Source: a virus. From it: 31,925 bases of DNA. Below, in pieces: positions 20,380 to 26,339 of this stretch; positions within the stretch are counted from its first letter, which is position 1, and every line of letters begins with the position of its first letter. The notes below the pieces were generated by a model. It saw only the letters and a program-made list of their open reading frames with translations, did not search any database and was not told the DNA's origin. A program made the position numbers and the translations under genes. Location of the stretch: positions 1-31,925 of the IMG/VR virus record IMGVR_UViG_3300009762_000027. One strand, written 5' to 3'.

Positions 20380-20809
20380 AATAGGCGCGCCCGATAGCTG
20401 TTGGCTGTGGACTGGTGCCACAAATGGGGTACGGTATGGCTATGGGCAGTTTTATGTAAGCAAGGAGCGAGGAAAGCAGCGTGCTCACCGAGTAGCATGG
20501 GAACTGACGTATGGACCTGTCCCGGCTGGTATGAAGGTGTTGCATACCTGTGATGTTAGACTCTGCGTGAATCCTGATCATTTGTTCCTTGGTTCGCAGG
20601 CAGAGAATCTTCAGGATGCTATGGAGAAGGGCAGAACAGGCCGCCCGTCGAACAGAGGAGAAAGCAGTAATTTAAGCAAACTCACTGCCGAGAAGGTTCT
20701 GCAGATAAGGGCTGATAGTCGTTCCCACAGGGTTATTTGCAAAGACCATGGAATAGACCAGTCGACGGTGAGTGATATCAAAAGAAGAAAAAGCTGGAAG
20801 TATATCTAA
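20351..20809 (+). CDS. HNH homing-type endonuclease
   Basis: The 152-residue product has AHRVAWE at 45-51, HTCD at 65-68 and CVNPDHL at 72-78. This is the HNH arrangement with a Cys-rich zinc site. An N-terminal CWLWTGATNGVRYGYGQFYV is typical of phage HNH homing enzymes. The C-terminal half (NLSKLTAEKVLQIRADSRSH and IDQSTVSDIKRRKSWKYI) looks like a helix-turn-helix DNA-recognition part. It overlaps the ligase end and is more AT-rich than its neighbours, consistent with recent insertion. It would cut a specific site in a related genome and spread with its flanks. GTG start follows GGAGG. Confidence 0.85.
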   Translation: MQERFWSKVEIGAPDSCWLWTGATNGVRYGYGQFYVSKERGKQRAHRVAWELTYGPVPAGMKVLHTCDVRLCVNPDHLFLGSQAENLQDAMEKGRTGRPSNRGESSNLSKLTAEKVLQIRADSRSHRVICKDHGIDQSTVSDIKRRKSWKYI

Positions 20810-20821
20810 GGAGGCAGGATT

Positions 20822-21211
20822 ATGAGAAAGACGGGAAAGTTGCAGTTCCCACAGACGATCCATGCTGTGGCCCAGTTGGAGGGGTTGGCATCAGCGGTCG
20901 TACCGGAAGAGGGTTTCTCCAGGCAGCGGCTCGGTGGCTGGTCCAGACAGTTACGGAAGCGTGGGTTCCAGCTGGAGAATCGGAAGGTCGAGGGTAAGAT
21001 GGTGACGCTGGTGGTTGGCCACGAGGCGATCGAAAGCATTGAATCCCCGACGATGGATACGGTGCGGGAGCTGCTGGAGAAGCTGTATACCTGCATCGAA
21101 GCAATGCACCGCAAGCTGGAGGAGAATCAGGAACGGATCATGCAGCTGGAAGCCATCAAGCTGCCGCCCCCGCCTCCGATAGTCAGCGCCTGCCTGGTGC
21201 AGTATGGCTAG
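20822..21211 (+). CDS. Protein of unknown function with Pro-rich tail
   Basis: ATG 20822 follows AAGGAGGCAGG. The 129-residue product has an N-terminal strand-helix part (AVAQLEGLASAVVPEEGFSR), a basic middle (RQLRKRGFQLENRKVEGKM), a coiled-coil-like helix (MHRKLEENQERIMQLEAIK) and a PPPPPP run near the end. The build suggests a scaffold or interaction protein. No family is recognised. It resumes the GC-rich base use of the block after the AT-rich HNH gene. Confidence 0.6.
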   Translation: MRKTGKLQFPQTIHAVAQLEGLASAVVPEEGFSRQRLGGWSRQLRKRGFQLENRKVEGKMVTLVVGHEAIESIESPTMDTVRELLEKLYTCIEAMHRKLEENQERIMQLEAIKLPPPPPIVSACLVQYG

Positions 21212-21231
21212 ATCTCGAAGGAACGCGAGGT

Positions 21232-21385
21232 ATGATCGTCAAAATTCAGCGAACGCTGGGTGGACGATCCCGAGAGTCAGGAGCTGCTGCGCATGATGGG
21301 CGACAGGCCGAAGATTTACGTTAGGGCGCGTCTGCGTGATGGGCAGCTGGTAGTGATTGAAGAAGTTGAGGCGCAAGACTGGTAA
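21232..21385 (+). pseudogene. Frameshifted small gene (50 residues if one A is removed)
   Basis: ATG 21232 follows a CGAGGT site and reads MIVKI..., hitting a stop after 30 codons. If one A of the AAAA run at 21241-21244 is skipped, the frame becomes MIVKFSERWVDDPESQELLR, then MMGDRPKIYVRARLRDGQLV and VIEEVEAQDW, ending at 21385. The second reading is well composed and ends just before the next gene's AAGGAGG site. The single-base excess may be a sequencing error, a real mutation or a +1 frameshift site. No family is recognised. Confidence 0.65.
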
Positions 21386-21394
21386 GGAGGAAGC

Positions 21395-21766
21395 ATGCCG
21401 AATTTGACCAAGGAGCAGCTGGAGTCCATGACCCAGGACGATCTGGACGAGATGGTCCATGATCTGAAAGGCGAAGAGGCGGCCAGGATCAACAACGACG
21501 GAAAGTGCGCGCAGATCGATTACATCATGGGCGCCAGTCCGGTGCTGGTGATCGTGGTGGAAGGTGGCCTGGTTCGAAATGTCCTGACCAGCCAGGAGGT
21601 GCCGTTGCAGCTTTTCGTGCTGGATCACGACGTGCAGGAGGTTACCGGCCACAAGCTGGACGGCAAGGACGTTAATTTTTACGAAGAGGAAGCCCAGATC
21701 GACTACGCCGAAGTCCAGCGGATTGTTGTAGATGCTGGCTCAGATCGGCGGAAGGCGAAGAAATGA
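21395..21766 (+). CDS. Acidic protein of unknown function
   Basis: ATG 21395 follows AAGGAGGAAG. The 123-residue product starts with an acidic helical region (LTKEQLESMTQDDLDEMVHD and LKGEEAARINNDG). It continues with a beta-rich domain (YIMGASPVLVIVVEGGLVRN, VLTSQEVPLQLFVLDHDVQE), and ends in a short acidic and basic tail. No motif is recognised. The alternation of hydrophobic strands suggests a compact fold, possibly a binding module. Confidence 0.6.
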   Translation: MPNLTKEQLESMTQDDLDEMVHDLKGEEAARINNDGKCAQIDYIMGASPVLVIVVEGGLVRNVLTSQEVPLQLFVLDHDVQEVTGHKLDGKDVNFYEEEAQIDYAEVQRIVVDAGSDRRKAKK

Positions 21767-21775
21767 GGAGGAGCC

Positions 21776-22057
21776 ATGCCAGACAGAGTCTGTGAGTTGA
21801 GAGTGACCCGGAGCAGAAGGGCTGCACGCACTGCTCTCCTTGAGCAGTCGGCGTTAGCGGAAGGTGCCAGGAGGGAGTATGCCCGCAGGATGGTGGTCCA
21901 TTTAAGCACGGCTCAGGGCAGATTGGAGTCGTTCCTGATGGACGCAGCGGAGGTGGCGACTGATACGCTGACGATCAGAACTCAGGAGCTGATCCAACAA
22001 GTCCAGAGCCTGCGGGCCGATCTGTTGGCTGAGATAGTGCAGCGGATTGCCCGATGA
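21776..22057 (+). CDS. Helical, coiled-coil-like protein
   Basis: ATG 21776 follows GAGGAGCC. The 93-residue product is nearly all helix: RRAARTALLEQSALAEGARR, then EYARRMVVHLSTAQGRLESF and IQQVQSLRADLLAEIVQRIA. Heptad-like hydrophobic spacing suggests a coiled coil and an oligomer. The N-terminus (MPDRVCELRVTRSRR) is basic. Function unknown. Confidence 0.55.
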   Translation: MPDRVCELRVTRSRRAARTALLEQSALAEGARREYARRMVVHLSTAQGRLESFLMDAAEVATDTLTIRTQELIQQVQSLRADLLAEIVQRIAR

Positions 22058-22075
22058 AGCTGCAGTGCAGAAGGA

Positions 22076-22276
22076 GTGATCAGACCGAGTGAGTTCGCTG
22101 CAATGGTGCGGAAGAAGGCTGGAGTTGCTGCTCCGGTGCCAGTTGGAGTAGAGTTCACGAAGGCTGATGGATGTCCGGCCTGTGGCCAGAAAAAGGAGGA
22201 GTCACATGATCAAGCAGGAGCGGAGGAAGTATCGTCTGACGTTGACCGAGAATCTGCTGGGGACGATCCCGACTAA
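22076..22276 (+). CDS. Possible small zinc-site protein, doubtful start
   Basis: The frame starts at GTG 22076 (or ATG 22103) with poor ribosome sites. It encodes IRPSEFAAMVRKKAGVAAPV, PVGVEFTKADGCPACGQKKE and then an acidic stretch lying inside the next gene for 71 bases. The CPACG pair is the only feature. Long overlap and weak start make this uncertain. It could be a remnant whose end was replaced by the downstream gene. Confidence 0.35.
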   Translation: MIRPSEFAAMVRKKAGVAAPVPVGVEFTKADGCPACGQKKEESHDQAGAEEVSSDVDRESAGDDPD

Positions 22277-22829
22277 GAAGGATCTGTTCACAGCCCACGT
22301 GGCCAGTGAGGAGACTGGGGAAGACGAGCCGGTGAAAGATCTGGAGGGTGGGGAGGCAGGTTACACCACTTTCTTGCAGGACGCCGATGGTGTCTACCTG
22401 TTCGATTACCACGTGAAGGGCTTCCTGAAGGAGGCCGGCAACGTCCTCAAGGAGCAGGTGGAAACGACCAAGCAGAAGAAGGGCGGCGAGCCCTCGGAGC
22501 GTGAAGCTCAGACGGGTGTCCGAGCGCTGAAGTCGAAGCTTGACAACTACGTGTTCGTGTTCCCTCGGCGAATTTTCCTGAAGGACAAGGTGGACGGAGT
22601 GTTCGAACGGCCGCTTCGGGCGATGACGGCGATGGGGCCCCGGGTTGCCCTGGCGAAGAGTGACTTCATTGCCGCGGGAACACAGTTCATGGTGGAGATC
22701 GCCCTGTTGCCTCACAAGGAGCTGACCTGGCAGATGATCGAGGGGCTGATGGATTATGGCCAGCTGAAAGGTCTGGGCCAGTTCCGAAATGGCTCGTATG
22801 GCCGCTTCACCTGGGAGCGTGTTGGCTGA
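22206..22829 (+). CDS. Conserved phage protein (LLGT..., PLRAMTAMGPRVALA, GLGQFRNGSYGRF)
   Basis: ATG 22206 follows AAAGGAGGAG. The 207-residue product opens MIKQERRKYRLTLTENLLGT and has FDYHVKGFLKEAG, YVFVFPRRIFL, RPLRAMTAMGPRVALAKSDF and a final LKGLGQFRNGSYGRFTW. From memory, this is a widespread phage family of unknown function, usually ending in GLGQWRN..YGRF. The glycine-rich end loop recalls RAMP/RRM-fold RNA-binding proteins, but that is only a resemblance. The gene ends where the pentamer repeat array begins, so a functional tie to that DNA is possible. Confidence 0.72.
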   Translation: MIKQERRKYRLTLTENLLGTIPTKKDLFTAHVASEETGEDEPVKDLEGGEAGYTTFLQDADGVYLFDYHVKGFLKEAGNVLKEQVETTKQKKGGEPSEREAQTGVRALKSKLDNYVFVFPRRIFLKDKVDGVFERPLRAMTAMGPRVALAKSDFIAAGTQFMVEIALLPHKELTWQMIEGLMDYGQLKGLGQFRNGSYGRFTWERVG

Positions 22830-23740
22830 GGCTTGGCTGGGTCAAGCTGTGCGAAGCATAGGCGTGGCCTGGCGAATCTGGGCGTAGCGATAGCGTGGCG
22901 CAGCTAAGGCATAGCGCAGTCAGGATTGCTCGGCATAGGTGTTGCAGAGTCATGCGAAGCTTGGGCATGGAGAAGAAAAGTCGAGCGAAGCATGGGCACA
23001 GCGCTCCAACGCATGGTGAAGCTCCGGCAACGCCTGTCATTGAAAAGCATTGGCGCTGCTATTTGCAGCACGGTATGGCGCCGGCACTGTTTGGCGGGGC
23101 CTCGGCAAGGCCCAGCAACGCCCGGCCCGGGCGATTCAGCGCACAGCAACGAGAAGGCAAGGCGAGGTCTGCAAAGCATGGTAAAGCGGTGGCAAGACGA
23201 GGCGTGGCACTGGGCCGGCGTAGCACTGCCGCGTTCAGCATATGCTAAGCAGCGTAATGTACGCAGAGCACAGGAAAAGCAAGGTCACGCTCAGCAAGTG
23301 CAGTGCTAAGCTCCGCGCACCTGAGGCAGAGAAAAGCTCCGCGCTGCTGGGGCAAAGCGTGGTGAAGTTAAGCAAGGTAAAGCGACAGCACGGCGAAGCA
23401 GCGGCACGGCGAAGCAGCGGCTTGGAACAGCTCTGCACAGGCGTAGCTCGGTGCACAGCAGCGCAGCAGAGGAAAAGCAGCGTAATGCTTGACGTCGCAG
23501 AGGTATGGCCTTTCGCGGCTTCGCAGCGGAAAAGTGTGGCGAAGCGTCGGTAATGCAAAGCATGGTTTGCGTCGCATTGGCAACCCATTGCAAGGCGCGG
23601 GCACCGCACGGAGAGCACAGCATGGGCGTGGCAGAGCAGAGCGTGACTTGGTGCCGCCCTGCGTCGGTAATGTGTCGAAGGCAAAGGCATTGTGTGGCGA
23701 GGTCAAGCATTGGCGAAGGTGATGGCCAGTCCCAGGTGTA
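22830..23740. repeat. 0.9-kb array of degenerate GCNNN pentamers, non-coding
   Basis: GC dinucleotides recur every 5 bp with regular one-base slips. At the left end they begin at 22831, 22836, 22846, 22851, 22856, 22862, 22867, 22872, 22882, 22887, 22893, 22898, 22903, 22909 and 22914, a mean of about 5.2 bp. Around 23352-23446 the mean is also about 5.2. Open frames exist on both strands, but none has a ribosome site or family match, and the period of 5 is not a codon multiple. The strand shown carries mostly A and G between the GC steps. Function is unknown. Confidence 0.72.
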
Positions 23741-23768
23741 GGCTGTTTCAGCTGATATCCGGGACTGG
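23726..23768. repeat. Inverted repeat at the end of the pentamer array
   Basis: CCAGTCCC at 23726-23733 and GGGACTGG at 23761-23768 are perfect 8-bp arms around a 27-base loop. No T-run follows, so it is not a clear terminator. It lies 30 bp before promoter P4 and may mark the boundary of the array or bind a protein. Confidence 0.6.
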
Positions 23769-23797
23769 TCATGTTACCTGAGTTAGTGATTTTTCCC

Positions 23798-23826
23798 TTG
23801 ACAAAAATTTTTACCTATTCTATAAT
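23798..23826 (+). promoter_or_regulatory. Sigma70-type promoter P4 (consensus boxes)
   Basis: TTGACA (23798-23803), a 17-bp spacer containing TTTTTACCTATTC and TATAAT (23821-23826), both boxes at full consensus. It drives the polymerase X gene 34 bp further on. Confidence 0.82.
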
Positions 23827-23859
23827 TTCACCATCTAAAAACTTTTTGGGAGCCAGGCA

Positions 23860-24411
23860 GTGAGCAAGAATGGAAGCAGGATGCCGATGGAACAGGCCAG
23901 GAAGCTGGCGGAGGAACTGTCGGCGAAGCTGACTGTAGCAGGCGTCATGAATGAGGTCTGTGGCTCGATCAGGCGTGGCACGAAGGAGACGGTCGGAGAT
24001 CTCGACGTGATAGTGTCGGATCTGCACCGGGCGTACATGGTGCTGGCGCCAGGAGAGGGTCTGTTTGAAGTGCCGAAACCGCTGACGCCGGCAGCAAAAG
24101 GGAGGATCAGACGCTCGGCGGACGTGGAATTCGGAGGCCTGACGGTGAATCTGTATCTGGCGTTCCAGGATGAATGGGGAGCGATGAAGGTGTTTCTGAC
24201 TGGCAATGGGGTTTTCAATGTCCAGATGCGTGGGTTTGCCAAAGGGAAGGGGTATAAGCTGAATCAGTACGGCCTGTTCCATGGAGAAGATAAGATTGCC
24301 GGCCGGGACGAATTTCACGTTTTCTATGCGCTGGGACTTAGGTGGATAGAGCCGAACGAACGGGAGTTTCAGCACAGAGTAGATAAGATCCACGATTACC
24401 GGGAGGTATAG
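23860..24411 (+). CDS. polX-like: Family X DNA polymerase, catalytic part only
   Basis: The 183-residue product has GSIRRGTKETVGDLDVIV at 35-52: the GS nucleotide-binding loop and the first two catalytic Asp residues (47 and 49). It also has FLTGNGVFNVQMRGFAKGKG and YKLNQYGLF from the thumb, and the end ALGLRWIEPNERE of family X. It lacks the N-terminal lyase domain, as do compact phage forms. At the third catalytic position, expected Asp, it has Asn97 (TVNLYLAF). It would fill short gaps in repair, perhaps with the ligase, if active. The GTG start is preceded by GGGAGCC. Confidence 0.82.
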   Translation: MSKNGSRMPMEQARKLAEELSAKLTVAGVMNEVCGSIRRGTKETVGDLDVIVSDLHRAYMVLAPGEGLFEVPKPLTPAAKGRIRRSADVEFGGLTVNLYLAFQDEWGAMKVFLTGNGVFNVQMRGFAKGKGYKLNQYGLFHGEDKIAGRDEFHVFYALGLRWIEPNEREFQHRVDKIHDYREV

Positions 24412-24573
24412 ATGCCGAAGTGGACGGTGATTATGCTGACTCCGTCGCTGGAGTGGGAAGGGGTAGAGGCTGACGTCCTCATTGCCTGTGTGGCGGAGGA
24501 TCGGAAAGGAGGGACGGAGGACACGATTAAGAAGTTTCAGAAATTGGGGAAGACGCAGCTCATCCTGGTATAG
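24412..24573 (+). CDS. Small protein of unknown function
   Basis: ATG 24412 follows GGGAGGTATAG, directly after the polymerase stop. The 53-residue product reads MPKWTVIMLTPSLEWEGVEA, DVLIACVAEDRKGGTEDTIK and KFQKLGKTQLILV, a strand-helix-strand pattern. No family is recognised. The gap to the next gene carries GGAGGGGAG. Confidence 0.6.
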   Translation: MPKWTVIMLTPSLEWEGVEADVLIACVAEDRKGGTEDTIKKFQKLGKTQLILV

Positions 24574-24584
24574 GAGGGGAGTAG

Positions 24585-25094
24585 ATGGCAAAAGCTGGAG
24601 TTAGGCAGAAAGAGGCGGCCAGTGGACCGCCGCCTGGTGTGGCTACGAAGTCCAGGAAGCCGGAGGAGCTGATTGAACTGTGGCTCGAAGCGGAGTCCCT
24701 GGAGTCCCTCGGCACCGTTACGACGGAAGAGTTGTACGCCATGATTGATTTTGGTGCCGAAGTGGACGAGCGTCGCAAGGCCATGGAGGCGGAAGTAAAG
24801 AAGAAGGTGGAGCCGCTGAAGAAGCTGCTGTTGAAAATGGCTGAACGGGATAAGTGGCGACACAAGGTCGGCAAGTATGGCAAGTGTGATGTTACTCGGG
24901 GCAGCAAGACGATAATGGGGACGCCCACCGAACTTGCCAGGCTGCTGAAGAAGGAAGGGAAGATCAACCTGTTCGACGCGCTGGTTGGAGTGAAAGTCTC
25001 GGAGACCAAAAAGTACATAGGGGAGGATGCCCTGAAGGGCTTCATGCAGGTGGAGCCCGTCGAGTATGGGTCTGTATCCCTGAAAAAGTTGTAG
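24585..25094 (+). CDS. Coiled-coil-rich protein of unknown function
   Basis: ATG 24585 follows AGGAGGGGAG. The 169-residue product has a hydrophilic Pro/Ala start, a long charged helical region (ELIELWLEAESLESLGTVT, FGAEVDERRKAMEAEVKKKV, EPLKKLLLKMAERDK), and a folded end (LFDALVGVKVSETKKYIGED, ALKGFMQVEPVEYGSVSLKK). The helix-then-domain layout recalls small nuclease-protecting or DNA-end-binding phage proteins, but no motif decides. It is the last gene before the terminator. Confidence 0.6.
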   Translation: MAKAGVRQKEAASGPPPGVATKSRKPEELIELWLEAESLESLGTVTTEELYAMIDFGAEVDERRKAMEAEVKKKVEPLKKLLLKMAERDKWRHKVGKYGKCDVTRGSKTIMGTPTELARLLKKEGKINLFDALVGVKVSETKKYIGEDALKGFMQVEPVEYGSVSLKKL

Positions 25095-25129
25095 GCTGCT
25101 TTCCCGCCACCTTAAGCAGACTACGGCAA

Positions 25130-25186
25130 GGCAGGTGATCCTTAGCCTGGAAGCATTTCCGGGTGGGATGGCCTGCCTATTTTTTT
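25130..25186 (+). terminator. Rho-independent terminator
   Basis: GGCAGG (25130-25135) pairs with CCTGCC (25172-25177), with ATCC/GGAT pairs and a GGAA/TTCC hairpin inside, followed by seven T (25180-25186). It lies just after the gene ending at 25094 and separates the accessory block from the head module. Confidence 0.75.
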
Positions 25187-25230
25187 GTTGTTTAGTCCCC
25201 ACCGCAGTTTGAAAAAGCGTACCCTCGTAA

Positions 25231-25248
25231 TTTGCAAGCGCTTGCAAA
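25231..25248. repeat. Dispersed palindrome copy 6 (18 bp, intergenic)
   Basis: TTTGCAAGCGCTTGCAAA is identical in all 18 bases to copy 1 at 2791. It lies between the terminator and the first head gene, about 75 bp upstream of ATG 25323. A weak promoter-like TTGACC at 25253 has no good -10 box. Confidence 0.85.
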
Positions 25249-25322
25249 ATAATTGACCCCTGCAGCCATGTATATAAGGTAGATGAAGTATTTTTAGTAT
25301 TATAAGTGGCTGCCGGGGAAGT

Positions 25323-25925
25323 ATGTCGCACATCGTCATAAAATCTGAAGCCGAGAGGCTGGTCTACGGTGAGGTTTATGCACCGTTCCAGGTTGATACT
25401 GACGGCGAAGCTATGACGCCGGAAGATATCAAGAAGATGGCGCACGATTTTCTGGCGAAGGGCAGAGTTAATAAGATTGACGTGCAGCATAACCTGGAGC
25501 CATCAGGCTGCCTGACGGTTGAATCGTTCCTGGCCCGCAAGGACGATCCCGATGGATTCTTGGAAGGCTCCTGGGTTTTAGGTGTGAAGGTGTTTCCCGA
25601 TGAGCTGTGGGCCATGGTGCTCAAAGGGGAACTGAACGGCTTCAGCTTTTTTGGTCCAGTCACCCCGGTCCCTGTGCAGGCGACGGTGCAGCTTACGAGG
25701 CGGCTCGTTGGTGAGACCGAAAAGTCCGCAGAGGACCTCCTGCCTCCGCATGATCATTCCTTGGATTTGAAGTTCAACGCAGAGGGAAATGTCATTCCGT
25801 CGATGACGGGCATGATGTTGGGGCACAAGCACGTTGTCATGCGGACGACTGCGACTGAGATCGAGATGGAGCATGCGCACCGGATGATCCTGATAGACAA
25901 CGAAGAGATCAAGGAGGCTGCCTGA
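25323..25925 (+). CDS. XkdF-type capsid maturation protease
   Basis: The 200-residue product has the pattern of XkdF-like (Peptidase S78_2) head proteases: RLVYGEVYAPFQVDTDGEAM, TPEDIKKMAHDFLAKGRVNK, the histidine motif VQHN at 58-61, GCLTVESFLARKDDPDGFLE with candidate catalytic Ser67 or Ser69, and GSWVLGVKV followed by ELNGFSFFGPV. It would cut scaffold and capsid proteins during head maturation. A C-terminal extension rich in His, Glu and Met (HKHVVMRTTATEIEMEHAHR) follows. It is the first head gene here. In related phages the portal gene lies just upstream, but none is present. Confidence 0.78.
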   Translation: MSHIVIKSEAERLVYGEVYAPFQVDTDGEAMTPEDIKKMAHDFLAKGRVNKIDVQHNLEPSGCLTVESFLARKDDPDGFLEGSWVLGVKVFPDELWAMVLKGELNGFSFFGPVTPVPVQATVQLTRRLVGETEKSAEDLLPPHDHSLDLKFNAEGNVIPSMTGMMLGHKHVVMRTTATEIEMEHAHRMILIDNEEIKEAA

Positions 25926-26324
25926 TGGCTAAGACAGTGAATCCTGTTGTGGTAGCGAGGGAAGTCATTCTGCCAGCCCCACCCGGAGTAGACCGTGAGG
26001 TTATCGTCGAACGAGTGGTAAAGTGGAGCAACATTCAGCAAGGCGATACCTGCGCAGAATTTGATGGGATGTGCGCCTACCGAAATGCCTACGGTGATGG
26101 CCACCGGCACTTTTGGCGGAGGCGGAGCGTCCATCGGCCTGCAGGGACGCCATAACCGGTCAGTAGCTGTATTTGCGGCAGTAAAGAATTTGGCCGGAGT
26201 GACGATTGCTCTCACAGCGTCTGGGCAGGCGGCCAGGATGCTTGAAATGCTTTCCACGCTGCAGCCGGTGCTCACTGGAGGGGACGGCACGACCAGCATC
26301 GAAGTGACAGTTCTGCTGGTGTAA
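25925..26324 (+). pseudogene. Frameshifted virion protein gene (probable head decoration-like)
   Basis: ATG 25925 overlaps the previous stop. The first frame reads MAKTVNPVVVAREVILPAPP up to QQGDTCAEFDG. It then fails, and the second frame (+1) continues APTEMPTVMATGTFGGGGAS, IGLQGRHNRSVAVFAAVKNL, and PVLTGGDGTTSIEVTVLLV. Removing one G of GGG at 26068-26070 joins them as CAEFDGCAPTEMPTV, about 132 residues. From memory, GTFG...GSNDG...GGDGTTS is a known small beta-sandwich virion family. The shift could be a sequencing error, a real break or a +1 frameshift. The call of family is moderate. Confidence 0.65.
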
Positions 26325-26339
26325 GACAGGAGGTGACGC

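Noticed and set aside
22206-22829. CRISPR RAMP protein based on the glycine-rich end loop
   Set aside because: The sequence fits a common phage family better. No CRISPR repeats or other cas genes are in the window.
22895-23741. Open frames of 60-130 residues on both strands in the pentamer array
   Set aside because: They have no ribosome sites or family motifs and occur in many frames at once. The 5-bp repeat avoids stops by itself, so they are shadows of the repeat.
25253-25280. Promoter for the head module at TTGACC
   Set aside because: No -10 box at 16-18 bp is convincing. A late promoter may need a phage activator and cannot be named.
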